This document shows positions 15,340 to 23,047 of a DNA stretch of 28,892 nucleotides, piece after piece (position 1 is the first letter of the stretch; each line of letters starts with the position of its first letter). The notes below the pieces were generated by a model. It was not told where the DNA came from and did no database searches. It was given only the letters and a program-made list of their open reading frames with translations. Source of the stretch: an uncultured Myxococcales bacterium (GTDB lineage Bacteria; Myxococcota_A; UBA9042; DTJE01); NCBI GenBank assembly GCA_937975765.1, contig CALJUR010000044.1, forward strand, positions 1 to 28,892, written 5' to 3'. The translations under genes and the position numbers were made by a program.

Positions 15340-16059
15340 TCAGTCGTCCTTCGCGGGCGGTTCCGCGTCGGGGGCGGGCTCGGCCGCAGGGGCAGGCTCG
15401 GCCGCAGGGGCCTCGACCCCGGGGGCCTCGGGCGCAGCGGTCGGGGCAGCCACGGGTGCGGCCTTGCGGGACCGGCGGCGCAGGAACAGGACCAGCGCCA
15501 GCACGACCAGCACCGCGAAGAACGCGATGGTGATCACGATCGGCAGCGTGTTCGACCCCTCTTCGGCCGTGCCGCCCACCGTCTCGGGACCCGGCAGCGG
15601 GGGCGGCGGCTGCAGCGACTGGTACAGGGCTTCGAGCTTCTTGTACCACTCGTCGCTGACCGGCGCGGCGGCAATCGCCAGGCGGTCGCAGGCGCGGGCG
15701 GCGGGGTCCTGCCACAGTTTGTCCCATTGGGCGTTCAACTGCGTCGAGATCGCCTCCGGCACGGTGGAATCGCCGGCCTTCCCGTGGACCGACACGAACG
15801 TGTGCAGGCGCGTCCCCTCCAGGGCCAGCGCGATCAGCAGGTACTGCGGCTCGCCCTTCTGCTCCAGGACCATGCGGGCGCCTTCCTTCTCGGCCTCGAA
15901 GGCGCTGACCTGCCATCCCTGCAGCGTCGCCAGGTAGGGGTCCAGCACCTTCCGGGCACACCCGCCGTCGTCGGCCGCAAGACCTTGCGCCGGCACGAGC
16001 AGGGCAGCCACGACCGCGAACGTTCCGATCGAACGGGCAAGCAGGCGGACCCTAGGCAT
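15340..16059 (-). CDS. Exported, membrane-anchored protein of unknown function
   Basis: I place the start at the ATG at 16059, which has GGAGGAG six bases upstream; ATGs at 16065 and 16074 overlap that site. The 239-residue product has a signal peptide (MPRVRLLARSIGTFAVVAALLVPAQGLAA by segments, cut near 29), then an extracytoplasmic domain at about 30-160 with three Cys (CARKVL and ACDRLA) and conserved-looking aromatic segments (LQGWQVSAF, WDKLWQDP). A Pro-rich linker precedes one strong transmembrane helix at about 172-193, followed by RRRSRK and a cytoplasmic Ala/Pro/Glu-rich tail ending in AKDD. The topology is outside domain, single span, disordered inside tail. I recognise no family. 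It is divergent from mvaS. Confidence 0.72.
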   Translation of the reverse strand: MPRVRLLARSIGTFAVVAALLVPAQGLAADDGGCARKVLDPYLATLQGWQVSAFEAEKEGARMVLEQKGEPQYLLIALALEGTRLHTFVSVHGKAGDSTVPEAISTQLNAQWDKLWQDPAARACDRLAIAAAPVSDEWYKKLEALYQSLQPPPPLPGPETVGGTAEEGSNTLPIVITIAFFAVLVVLALVLFLRRRSRKAAPVAAPTAAPEAPGVEAPAAEPAPAAEPAPDAEPPAKDD

Positions 16060-16092
16060 GGTCATCTCCTCCATCCGGCAACGCGACGCCCG

Positions 16093-16129
16093 GCACCCGG
16101 TAACCGGGAGGAGTATCATAGCACCCGGT
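16093..16129 (-). promoter_or_regulatory. Extended -10 promoter flanked by direct repeats
   Basis: On the minus strand, TGCTATGAT (16123-16115) is an extended -10 element about 56 bases upstream of the exported-protein ATG at 16059. The nine-base sequence GCACCCGGT occurs on the plus strand at 16093-16101 and 16121-16129, 28 bases apart and bracketing the -10. The left copy is part of a CCCGGT/ACCGGG inverted repeat (16096-16108). This looks like an operator arrangement in the gap shared with mvaS. Confidence 0.42.
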
Positions 16130-16198
16130 TTGCGAAGACACCGCATTCACCGGATACTTCGCACCGTCGCGGCGCCGTGGGCGCCAGCCGGAGGGTCC

Positions 16199-17686
16199 AT
16201 GTCCCTGCCCCGACGAACGCTGGGCATCTCGGCCATCGTCCCGTACCTTCCCCGCCTGCGGGTGGACCTGCGGCAGTGGTGCGCCTGGACCGGCCGGGAC
16301 GAGGATCGGGTCCTGCGGGGCACGGGGTCCGGCTTCCGGATGCCGGGGCCGCGCGAGGACGCCTGCACGATGGCGGCGGCGGCGGTGATGCGGCTGGTGC
16401 GAACCGGCGTCGTGGACCCGCAGAGGGTGGGTTTCCTGGCGCTGGCGACCGAGTCGGCCCGCGACGGCGCGGTCGGCGCGATCCTGGTGAAGGGCATGGT
16501 GGACCAGGCCCTGCTCGCCGAGGGACGGCCTGCGCTGGCGCGGGCCTGCGAGGTCCCCGAGTTCAGGCAGGCCTGCCTGGCCGGGGTCTACGCCGTGAAG
16601 GGCGCAACCCGCTGGCTGGCGTGGGACGGGCAGGGCCGGCAGGCGATCGTGGTGGCATCCGACGTGGCGGCGTACCGCCGCGGCAGCACCGGCGAGCCGA
16701 CCCAGGGGGCCGGCGCGGTGGCCCTGCTGCTGGAGGAGGATCCGGACCTGCTGGAGGTGGACCCCGGCGCGGCGGCGGGGACCTCGGCGTTCCGCGGGGT
16801 GGACTTCCGCAAGCCGGTGCTGCGGCACTTCCTGGTGCGCGAGGGCCGGCGCCCGGCGTCCCCGGACGAGTTCCCGGTCTTCGACGGACCGTACTCGACG
16901 ACGTGCTACCTGGACGAGACGCTGCGGGCCGTGGAGGCCCTGGCGGCCCGGCTGGGCACCGACGTGGCGACGCTGCTGGACGGGTCGGGGCCGGCGTTCC
17001 TGCACCGGCCGTACCGCAAGATGCCCAGGGACGCGCTGGCGATGATCCGGCTGCGCGCGCTGGCCGGGGCCGGGGATTCGCCCGAACGGCTGCAGGGGCT
17101 GTGCGATGCGGCCGGGGTCGGGATCGGGGAGGTCCGGGCCCAGTTGGCCGCCGGCCCGCGGCCCGGCGCCCCGGGCGACGAGGCGTGGCCGGCGGTCGCG
17201 GCGGCGTGGCGGCGACTGCGGGCCGACCCGGCGTTCCAGGCCGAGGCAGGCGAGCGGCTGGGGTGGGGCGAGGCGCGCATGTCGGAGTGCGGGAACCTGT
17301 ACGCCGCGTCGATCCACGCGTGGATGGCCGCCGGGCTGCAGGAGGCGGCCGAGGCGGGGTGCGACCTGGCCGGGACGCGGGTGCTGGCGATCGGGTACGG
17401 CAGCGGGGACGCCGCGGACGCAGCCGTGCTGGGCGTGGCCGGGCGCTGGCGCGAGGCGGCGCTGCGGACCCGGTTCGACCAGGCGCTGGCCGGGGCGCTG
17501 GACCTGGACCGCGACTCCTACCAGGCAGTGCACGACGGCCTGCCCGTGGCGGGCCTGCCCGACCTGACCTCGGACGGGTTCGGGGTGCACTGCGTGGGAT
17601 GGCGGCAGGGCCCTCGATCCGACGCCGGAGTCGAACACTACGCCTTCGATCCCGAAGGAATCCCGGGCCCTTCCCCGACCCTGTAG
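16199..17686 (+). CDS. mvaS: Hydroxymethylglutaryl-CoA synthase
   Basis: This 495-residue protein condenses acetyl-CoA with acetoacetyl-CoA to HMG-CoA, the first committed mevalonate step. Cys126 in FRQACLAGVYA fits the acyl-enzyme cysteine, and His269 in FLHRPYRKMP fits the catalytic histidine of HPF/HTP motifs. The glycine-rich GSTGEPTQGAGAVALLL (162-178) and FPVFDGPYSTTCYLDE (225-240) are typical. The ATG at 16199 has GGAGGG close upstream. The last residues (PGPSPTL) and the TAG stop run into a palindromic repeat. The gene converges on the five-gene mevalonate operon rather than belonging to it. Compared with standard bacterial MvaS (about 390 residues) it is long, with extra sequence between the His motif and the C-terminal YAAS.HAW and GYGSGDAADA segments. 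Polyketide-type HMG synthases are an alternative, but context favours mevalonate. Confidence 0.9.
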   Translation: MSLPRRTLGISAIVPYLPRLRVDLRQWCAWTGRDEDRVLRGTGSGFRMPGPREDACTMAAAAVMRLVRTGVVDPQRVGFLALATESARDGAVGAILVKGMVDQALLAEGRPALARACEVPEFRQACLAGVYAVKGATRWLAWDGQGRQAIVVASDVAAYRRGSTGEPTQGAGAVALLLEEDPDLLEVDPGAAAGTSAFRGVDFRKPVLRHFLVREGRRPASPDEFPVFDGPYSTTCYLDETLRAVEALAARLGTDVATLLDGSGPAFLHRPYRKMPRDALAMIRLRALAGAGDSPERLQGLCDAAGVGIGEVRAQLAAGPRPGAPGDEAWPAVAAAWRRLRADPAFQAEAGERLGWGEARMSECGNLYAASIHAWMAAGLQEAAEAGCDLAGTRVLAIGYGSGDAADAAVLGVAGRWREAALRTRFDQALAGALDLDRDSYQAVHDGLPVAGLPDLTSDGFGVHCVGWRQGPRSDAGVEHYAFDPEGIPGPSPTL

Positions 17687-17735
17687 GGCGGGGGCCCCGT
17701 CCCCCGCCAACGTATCGGGGGCCCCGTCCCCCGCC
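17684..17735 (+). repeat. Palindromic 3'-end repeat between mvaS and the mevalonate operon, two units
   Basis: TAG of mvaS (17684-17686) is followed by a perfect stem GGCGGGGG (17687-17694) / CCCCCGCC (17701-17708). After AACGTAT comes a second unit, CGGGGG (17716-17721) / CCCCCG (17728-17733). It fills the convergent gap and could terminate both strands. The CTGTAGGGCGGGGGCCC opening is identical to that after the lipase gene. Confidence 0.78.
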
Positions 17736-17754
17736 AGACACCCCACCGGCTCCT

Positions 17755-18705
17755 TCAGGCATCCTCCGGGTCCGGATCGATCCCGTCGATGCGGGTCCCT
17801 TCTGCGTCCGGGGCCACCACCCGGGCCGGCAGGCCGGCCGCCTCCAGGTGCAGCAGCACGTCCCCCTCCGCGATGCGGGCCCGGTCGGCGAAGACCCCCA
17901 CCGCGTCCCCGGCCCCCAGCGACTTCACGACCAGCGACCCTCCCGCAAGGAGGGGCCGGAGGGCCGCCGACACCGCGGGCAGGACGGCGGGTTCGAACCC
18001 CGGCGCGACGGCCTCCCGCCACCCGGCCTCGCGGACGGCGACCTCGGCCAGCGACGCCAGCGCATCCCCGCCTTCCGAGAGGGCATGCACCAGCCCCTGC
18101 AACGCGGTCGCCAGGGGCCGCCAGGCCTCGGCGCCGGGCCGGTGGGAATCGGACAGGAACCGCCGCACGCGGTCGGCCGTGCCGGAATCCACCGGGGAAG
18201 GGACGACGCACACGCCCACCTGGCGGGGCCAGGGAAGGCCGGCGACCGCCGGGTTCCCAGCCCCCTGCGCCCGCACCAGCATCACCGAGCCCCCGAAGGC
18301 GCAGCAGGCGACGTCCAGGCCGCTGCCGACACCGCCCTGGGCGCGACGGTGCGCGGCGTCGGCGACGGCGAAGAGGTCCGCGCCCAGCAGCGGGCGGCCG
18401 GCGTGCCGGGACAGGGCCGCCGACAGGGCCGTGACGTAGGCCGCGCTGGACCCCAGGCTCCACCCCTGCACCGGGACCGGGAAACCGGCCCGCACCGCCA
18501 GCGACTGCACCTCGGACGGGGCCAGGCCCAGCACGTGCCGGACCGCGTCCGCGAACGGGTCCAGGACGGGCCATGTCCCGGCCGGGCCGCCGCGCAACGA
18601 CAGCCGCAGCCGCGGGGAGACGGCCAGCCCCACCCCGGGGCCTCCCTGCAGGACCACGAAGGCCCCGGCCACGACCAGCTTGCCGGGCGACGACGCGCGG
18701 ATCAC
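17755..18705 (-). CDS. mvaK2: Phosphomevalonate kinase (GHMP family)
   Basis: The 316-residue product phosphorylates 5-phosphomevalonate to 5-diphosphomevalonate with ATP. It shows the GHMP pattern: ASSPGKLVVAGAFVVLQGGP at 4-23, GWSLGSSAAYVTAL (81-94) as the phosphate loop, and AQGGVGSGLDVA (122-133) with Asp131 as probable base, a segment characteristic of ERG8-type enzymes. The GHMP motif 3 is SLGAGDAVGVFAD near the C-terminus. The start is a GTG at 18705 behind GGAGGGGG, overlapping the mvaD stop as GTGA. It is the last gene of the operon, consistent with the other two GHMP genes already being assigned as mevalonate kinase and diphosphomevalonate decarboxylase. It is shorter than fungal ERG8 (about 450). 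Confidence 0.85.
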   Translation of the reverse strand: MIRASSPGKLVVAGAFVVLQGGPGVGLAVSPRLRLSLRGGPAGTWPVLDPFADAVRHVLGLAPSEVQSLAVRAGFPVPVQGWSLGSSAAYVTALSAALSRHAGRPLLGADLFAVADAAHRRAQGGVGSGLDVACCAFGGSVMLVRAQGAGNPAVAGLPWPRQVGVCVVPSPVDSGTADRVRRFLSDSHRPGAEAWRPLATALQGLVHALSEGGDALASLAEVAVREAGWREAVAPGFEPAVLPAVSAALRPLLAGGSLVVKSLGAGDAVGVFADRARIAEGDVLLHLEAAGLPARVVAPDAEGTRIDGIDPDPEDA

Positions 18706-19670
18706 GCCCCCTCCTCGACCCGGACCGCCCCGGCCTCTCCGACGGTGTCCTCCAGCACCCGCAGGACCCCCGGGATCGCCGCCAGTGCCAGCCCGACTGC
18801 CTCGGCGTGGGCTGGTTCGGCGAACGCCGCGACGCTGGACCCGGCATCGATCGAGAAGAAGCACGGGACCCCGCGGTCCCGCAGGCGCCTCACGACCTCG
18901 ATCGCCGTGTGCGAGGCGGGCAGCAGCAGGTCGATGGGAGGCTGGGCGGCGTGCAGCACGTCGTGCAGGCCCAGGGACTGCGACTCCGCGACCTGGCCCA
19001 GCCGTTCGAGGTCCCTCGCCTCGAGGGCCGACAGGGCCTCCTGCAGGGCGGCGGGGTTGTCCGCGAGGAAGCCGGGATAGGCCGGGGAGGTCAGGCGGCA
19101 GCGCTCCATCGCGTCGGTCGACGAGACCGACTTCGGCGAGTCGGACGCTACCGCGATCCGCACGGCCAGCGGCAGGTGCGCGGCCGGGAAGGCCGTCCGG
19201 GCCCGGCAGTCCGACCCGTCCGGGGCCGACCCGGCGTCCCAGCGGACGAAGCCCCCGTGCAACGAGCGGACCGCGGACCCGCTGCCCAGCCGGGCCAGCA
19301 GCGCGACGTCGTCGGGGCGGTCGTCCAGTCCCAGCGCCCGCGCCAGCGCGAAGGCCAGCGCGGCCATCGACGAGGCCGATGAGGCCAGGCCGGCCGCGGT
19401 GGGCACGGTGTTGCGCACGGCGACGTGCAGCGGGTCCCGGCAGCCGGACAGTGCCCGGGCCGCCTCGATCACCCGCATCGCGCGGGACGGGTCGCCCTGC
19501 ACGTCCAGCCGATCCTCGCCGGAAGGACGGACCTCCGCCTCGGACCCCAGCGCGGCCAGCGTCACCGAGAGGCTGGAGGTCGCCGGCAGCCGGCACCCGG
19601 CGTCACGCTTGCCCCAGTACTTGACCAGGGCGAGGTTGGCCGGCGCACGGGCCCTCGTCGAAACGATCAT
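18702..19670 (-). CDS. mvaD: Diphosphomevalonate decarboxylase
   Basis: The 322-residue product performs the ATP-dependent decarboxylation of mevalonate diphosphate to isopentenyl diphosphate. Diagnostic segments are APANLALVKYWGKRD (9-23), LPATSSLSVTL (28-38), the phosphate loop PTAAGLASSASSMAALAFA (90-108), GSGSAVRSLHGGFVRW (129-144), SDSPKSVSSTDAM and FSIDAGSSVA, which carries the catalytic Asp. Together these distinguish decarboxylase from the kinases of the superfamily. The ATG at 19670 follows GGAGG and overlaps the mevalonate kinase stop as ATGA; the stop overlaps the next start as GTGA, so translation is probably coupled on both sides. Confidence 0.94.
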   Translation of the reverse strand: MIVSTRARAPANLALVKYWGKRDAGCRLPATSSLSVTLAALGSEAEVRPSGEDRLDVQGDPSRAMRVIEAARALSGCRDPLHVAVRNTVPTAAGLASSASSMAALAFALARALGLDDRPDDVALLARLGSGSAVRSLHGGFVRWDAGSAPDGSDCRARTAFPAAHLPLAVRIAVASDSPKSVSSTDAMERCRLTSPAYPGFLADNPAALQEALSALEARDLERLGQVAESQSLGLHDVLHAAQPPIDLLLPASHTAIEVVRRLRDRGVPCFFSIDAGSSVAAFAEPAHAEAVGLALAAIPGVLRVLEDTVGEAGAVRVEEGA

Positions 19671-20569
19671 GGCGATGCCTCCGCGACGGGCAGCGGAAAG
19701 GGGAGGACGCGATGCGCCCCCGCTGCCTCCAGCGCCCGGCCCACGCCGTCCGCGGTCCCGGGAGGGACCGCGGCCAGCACGACCCCACCCAGCCCGGCCC
19801 CGCACAACTTGGCCCCCAGCGCCCCGGCCGACCGCGCCGCGGCCACCAGCCCGTCCAGTCCCGGGGTCGATACCCCGATCTCGACCAGCATCGCGTGGTT
19901 GCGGGTCAGCCGGGCCCCCAGCCGGGCCGCGGCCCCGGGGCCCGTCCCGCCGGACAGCAGCGTGGCGACCTCCCTCACCAGGCCGGCCGCCTCCTCCAGC
20001 AGGGCGGCGAAGCGATCCGGATGCCCAACCGCGAACGCCCGGCTGCGCGCGACCGCCTCGTCGGTCCTGCGGGCGCCCGGCGCCAGCGCCAGCAGCAGGT
20101 CGAAGGACTCCAGCCGCCAGGACACCGGGCGCAGGTCCCCGGAAGCCTCCCGCAGCACCGGCCGGCCCAGCAGGGCCGCCGCCGGGTCCAGACCGCTGGA
20201 CCGCCCGTGGAACACCGCCTCCACCTCGGTGGCGGCCCGGATCAGCGCGGCGGCCGTTACGTCGCGGCCGGCTTCGGCGAACGCCGCCCGGACCAGTTCG
20301 ACGGACAGGGCAGCACTGGAACCCAGCCCCGCGCCGCGCGGGATCGTGGACCGCACCTCGAACGGGAAACCCCGGCCCGCCGCCAGGCCGGCCGCCTCCC
20401 GGGCCCGGTTCCATGCCGCCTCCAGGCGATCGTCGTCCGCGGCGTCCGGCACGCCGGCCGACCGCACCAGGAACAGCCGGCCGCCCGTCCAGGGCAGGGC
20501 CAGCGCAGGCGCCCCGAACAGCACGAAGTGCTCGCCGCACAGGGTCACCTTGCCGCAGGTCCCCGTCAC
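19667..20569 (-). CDS. mvk: Mevalonate kinase
   Basis: The 300-residue GHMP kinase converts mevalonate to 5-phosphomevalonate. The N-terminus GTCGKVTLCGEHFVLFGAPALALP (from residue 3) contains the GK.xL.GEH..v.G motif specific to mevalonate kinases. IPRGAGLGSSAALSVEL (76-92) is the ATP loop. FHGRSSGLDPA (120-130) carries the probable catalytic Asp128, and KLCGAGLGGVVLA is the C-terminal GHMP motif. Start is a GTG at 20569 with GGGGAG upstream; it overlaps the stop of mvaA as GTGA. It sits third in the operon, directly after the reductase that makes its substrate. Assignment relative to phosphomevalonate kinase rests on the GEH and FHG.SG.D motifs. Confidence 0.92.
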   Translation of the reverse strand: MTGTCGKVTLCGEHFVLFGAPALALPWTGGRLFLVRSAGVPDAADDDRLEAAWNRAREAAGLAAGRGFPFEVRSTIPRGAGLGSSAALSVELVRAAFAEAGRDVTAAALIRAATEVEAVFHGRSSGLDPAAALLGRPVLREASGDLRPVSWRLESFDLLLALAPGARRTDEAVARSRAFAVGHPDRFAALLEEAAGLVREVATLLSGGTGPGAAARLGARLTRNHAMLVEIGVSTPGLDGLVAAARSAGALGAKLCGAGLGGVVLAAVPPGTADGVGRALEAAGAHRVLPFPLPVAEASP

Positions 20570-21876
20570 CGCCGCTCCCCGTCCCCGCCGGGCCGTTCGG
20601 CCCCGCGCAACGCCTTCAGCAGCGCCGCCACGCGCGACCGGCCGGCGCGCCCGCCCTCGTCCTTCAGCCGGGCCGCCACCGCGGCCACCTCGGCCGGCGT
20701 GGCGCCCATCGCCTCGGCCACGTTGCGCGCGTGCAGCCGCAGGTGCCCGTCCAGCAGCCCGTCCCCCGCCAGCGCCGTCAGCGCCGCCAGGTTCTGCGCC
20801 AGCCCGCACGCGACGGTCACCGACGCCAGCCGCGCGGGGTCCCGGGTCGCGTCGATCCCCATCAGCCGGAAGGCTGCCCGGACCGTCGCCCGCCCCTCGA
20901 CCGCACCGCCGATCGTCCCGACCGGCAGCGGCACCTCCAGCGTTCCCGCCAGCCGGCCCTCGCGGACGCGCCACCGGGCCAGCGGCCCGTACCTTCCCTC
21001 GCGGGCCGCGTACGCGTGCCCGGCCGCCTCGGCCGCCCGCACGTCCTGGCCGCAGGCCGCCAGCACCGCGTCGATCCCGTTGAAGATCCCCTTGTTGTGG
21101 GTCACGGCGCGCCGGGGGTCGGTCTCCGCCAGCCGCGACGCCGCCTCGACCCCCTCCGCGATCGCCTGCGCCCGCCCCGGGTCCCGGTGCAGCCGGCGGA
21201 CCTCGACCTGCCCGTCCGCCCGCACCGGGGGTCCTTCCCAGGCGTTCGTGACGATCCGCAGTCCCGCCCGGCCCCCGGACAGCGCCTCCAGCCGCGACGC
21301 CAGCCGCTCGCACAGGTCGGTCATCAGGTTCGCGCCCATCGCCCGGCCCGGGTCGGCGACCAGCAGCGCGACCAGGTCGTCGCCGGCCGGGTAGCAGCGG
21401 ACCTCCAGCAGGTCTCCCCCCCCGGACGCCCACGCCGGATGATCCGCGCGCGCCGCGGCCGCCAGATCCTCCCGGGCCGCCTCGACCCTCCGGATCGCGT
21501 CCTCCCGGGCGCCTCCCTCCACGCCGCGCAACTGGACCTGCCCGGCCGCCCGCCGCGCCGGCACCCGCGTGGCGATGCCCTCGCCATCCCGCAGCAGCAG
21601 CGCCCCTCGGGTCGCCGCGGCCACCACGGAGGACTCCTCGGTCGCCATCGGCACGAAGGCGTCGTGCCCGTCCACCCGGAAGTTCGGCGCGACCGACAGG
21701 GGCAGCACGAGGGCCCCGACCACCCCCTCCGACCGAGTGTCCAGCCGGTCCGGGTCGGCCGGGTCGCCCCGGAAGTCCGGCCCCAGCGCGCCGGGGGGCA
21801 GCCCCAGCCGCTCCTCCAGCAGGACACGCCGCGCCGCCGGGGCCATCCCGGCGAATCCGGGGATCCGGCTGTTCAT
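20566..21876 (-). CDS. mvaA: Hydroxymethylglutaryl-CoA reductase, class II
   Basis: The 436-residue length and sequence fit class II (bacterial) HMG-CoA reductases without a membrane anchor. The enzyme reduces HMG-CoA to mevalonate with two NAD(P)H. Catalytic residues are visible at near-canonical positions: Glu80 in MATEESSVVAAA, Lys262 in THNKGIFNGIDAV, Asp278 in GQDVRAAEA, and the His-rich DGHLRLHARNVA near 376-387 (His378 or His382). GRAMGANLMTDLCE is the conserved HMG-CoA-binding segment. The ATG at 21876 overlaps the fni stop as ATGA. The nicotinamide cofactor preference cannot be read with confidence. Some class II enzymes act degradatively, but here the downstream kinases and decarboxylase show a biosynthetic role. 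Confidence 0.95.
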   Translation of the reverse strand: MNSRIPGFAGMAPAARRVLLEERLGLPPGALGPDFRGDPADPDRLDTRSEGVVGALVLPLSVAPNFRVDGHDAFVPMATEESSVVAAATRGALLLRDGEGIATRVPARRAAGQVQLRGVEGGAREDAIRRVEAAREDLAAAARADHPAWASGGGDLLEVRCYPAGDDLVALLVADPGRAMGANLMTDLCERLASRLEALSGGRAGLRIVTNAWEGPPVRADGQVEVRRLHRDPGRAQAIAEGVEAASRLAETDPRRAVTHNKGIFNGIDAVLAACGQDVRAAEAAGHAYAAREGRYGPLARWRVREGRLAGTLEVPLPVGTIGGAVEGRATVRAAFRLMGIDATRDPARLASVTVACGLAQNLAALTALAGDGLLDGHLRLHARNVAEAMGATPAEVAAVAARLKDEGGRAGRSRVAALLKALRGAERPGGDGERR

Positions 21877-22943
21877 CGGGACGCCATCCGGGCGAAGGGG
21901 ACGCGGCCGCCATCCGGACCACGCATCGGGACCCGCCGCAGGTCGTCCAGGGAACGGCTGCCCGTCGCGAACATCGCGACCCGCAGTTCCAGCCGCAGCG
22001 CCTCCAGCAGGGATCCGGCCGCGGTCCCGCCCGCGGCAGCGGCCTTCAGCAGCGGCAGGGCCATCGCCCCGGCGGACGCCCCCAGCCGGATGGCCCGGGC
22101 CAGGTCCAGGCCGCTGCGCAGCCCGCCCGACGCGACGACCGGCACGCCCGGCGCCCCCGCGCGAACCGCCGCCAGCGACTCGACGGACGGGTGCCCCCAG
22201 GCCGCGAAGGTCTCGCCGGCCCGCCGCATCGCCGCGTCCCGGGTGCGCCGCCCCTCGACCCGCGCGAACGACGTGCCGCCGGCCCCCGCCGTCTCGACCC
22301 AGTCCGGACGCAGGCGCCCCAGCCAGCGCGCCATGCCCGGCGAGAAGCCGGAACCGACCTCCTTCACCCCCAGCAGCCGGCCCTCCCGGGCAAGCGCCGC
22401 GCGCAGCGCCTCGATCCGCGCCGCCAGCCCGCGCCAGTCGCGGTCCCCCTCGACCTGCAGGGCCTCCTGCAGCGGGTTCAGGTGCACCACCACGCCGTCC
22501 AGCCGCAGCCGGTCGCACAGCCCGGACAGCCGCGCCTCGATCCCGTCCCGGGCCAGTTGCGCCGCACCCAGGTTGCCCAGCAGCAGCGGCAACCCCGGCG
22601 CCGCCGCCCGCACGTCGAACGACGCCTCGGCCGCGGGGTCCTCCAGGGCCGCCCGCAGCGAACCCAGCACCATCCCGCACCCGCTGGCCTCGGCGGCCCG
22701 CGCCAGCAGGAGGTTGAACCGGCCCGCCCGATCCGTGCCGCCGGTCAGCGCCCCGACCAGGAACGGCCAGGCCAGGCGCCGCCCCAGCAGGATCGTGGAG
22801 GGATCCACCTGGTCGAACGCGATCCCTGGCAGCGCCGCGTGGTCGAACCGGTACCCGGCCCACCCCGCGTCCACGCCGCCGGACACGTCCTCCTCCAGGC
22901 AGATCCGGATGTGGTCCGCCTTGCGATCCCCGGTACCGCCCAT
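21873..22943 (-). CDS. fni: Isopentenyl-diphosphate delta-isomerase, type 2 (FMN-dependent)
   Basis: The 356-residue TIM-barrel flavoprotein interconverts IPP and DMAPP. Typical type 2 segments are DRKADHIRICLEEDV at the N-terminus, VGALTGGTDRAGRFNLLLA, VLGSLRAAL, LLLGNLGAAQL, VVVHLNPLQEALQVEGD (with the conserved Gln), VKEVGSGFS, AGAGGTSFARVE and VVASGGLRSGLDLARAIRLGASAGAMALPLL for FMN phosphate binding. I chose the ATG at 22943 (AGGAG upstream). An in-frame ATG at 22970 would lie within the likely -10 box. It leads the mevalonate operon and is divergent from ftsH by about 100 bases. Having the last pathway enzyme first in the operon is common for type 2 IDI. Confidence 0.93.
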   Translation of the reverse strand: MGGTGDRKADHIRICLEEDVSGGVDAGWAGYRFDHAALPGIAFDQVDPSTILLGRRLAWPFLVGALTGGTDRAGRFNLLLARAAEASGCGMVLGSLRAALEDPAAEASFDVRAAAPGLPLLLGNLGAAQLARDGIEARLSGLCDRLRLDGVVVHLNPLQEALQVEGDRDWRGLAARIEALRAALAREGRLLGVKEVGSGFSPGMARWLGRLRPDWVETAGAGGTSFARVEGRRTRDAAMRRAGETFAAWGHPSVESLAAVRAGAPGVPVVASGGLRSGLDLARAIRLGASAGAMALPLLKAAAAGGTAAGSLLEALRLELRVAMFATGSRSLDDLRRVPMRGPDGGRVPFARMASR

Positions 22944-22968
22944 GCCGCCGCTCCTGCCACCGGCGGCC

Positions 22969-22997
22969 ATTGTCGCAAAGCCCCTTCCCACCCGCAA
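22969..22997 (-). promoter_or_regulatory. Candidate promoter of the mevalonate operon
   Basis: On the minus strand TTGCGG (22997-22992) and GACAAT (22974-22969) are separated by 17 bases. Transcription would begin near 22962, leaving about 19 bases before the fni ATG at 22943. Confidence 0.4.
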
Positions 22998-23034
22998 CCG
23001 CCCGGATCGCCGGGCCCCGCGCAACCCGATGGTG

Positions 23035-23040
23035 TAGAAT
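23035..23040 (+). promoter_or_regulatory. -10 box almost touching the ftsH start
   Basis: TAGAAT, preceded by GGTG, ends only seven bases before the ftsH ATG. The same TGTAGAAT string is the -10 of the lipoprotein promoter. If used, transcription would begin at or next to the ATG, making the mRNA leaderless or nearly so. No convincing -35 box or strong ribosome-binding site is seen. Confidence 0.4.
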
Positions 23041-23047
23041 CCAGGCC

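Noticed and set aside
17984..18003. T-arm-like string GGTTCGAACC suggesting a tRNA
   Set aside because: It lies inside the phosphomevalonate kinase coding sequence (PGFEPAV). I find no acceptor stem, anticodon arm or CCA-side partner around it.
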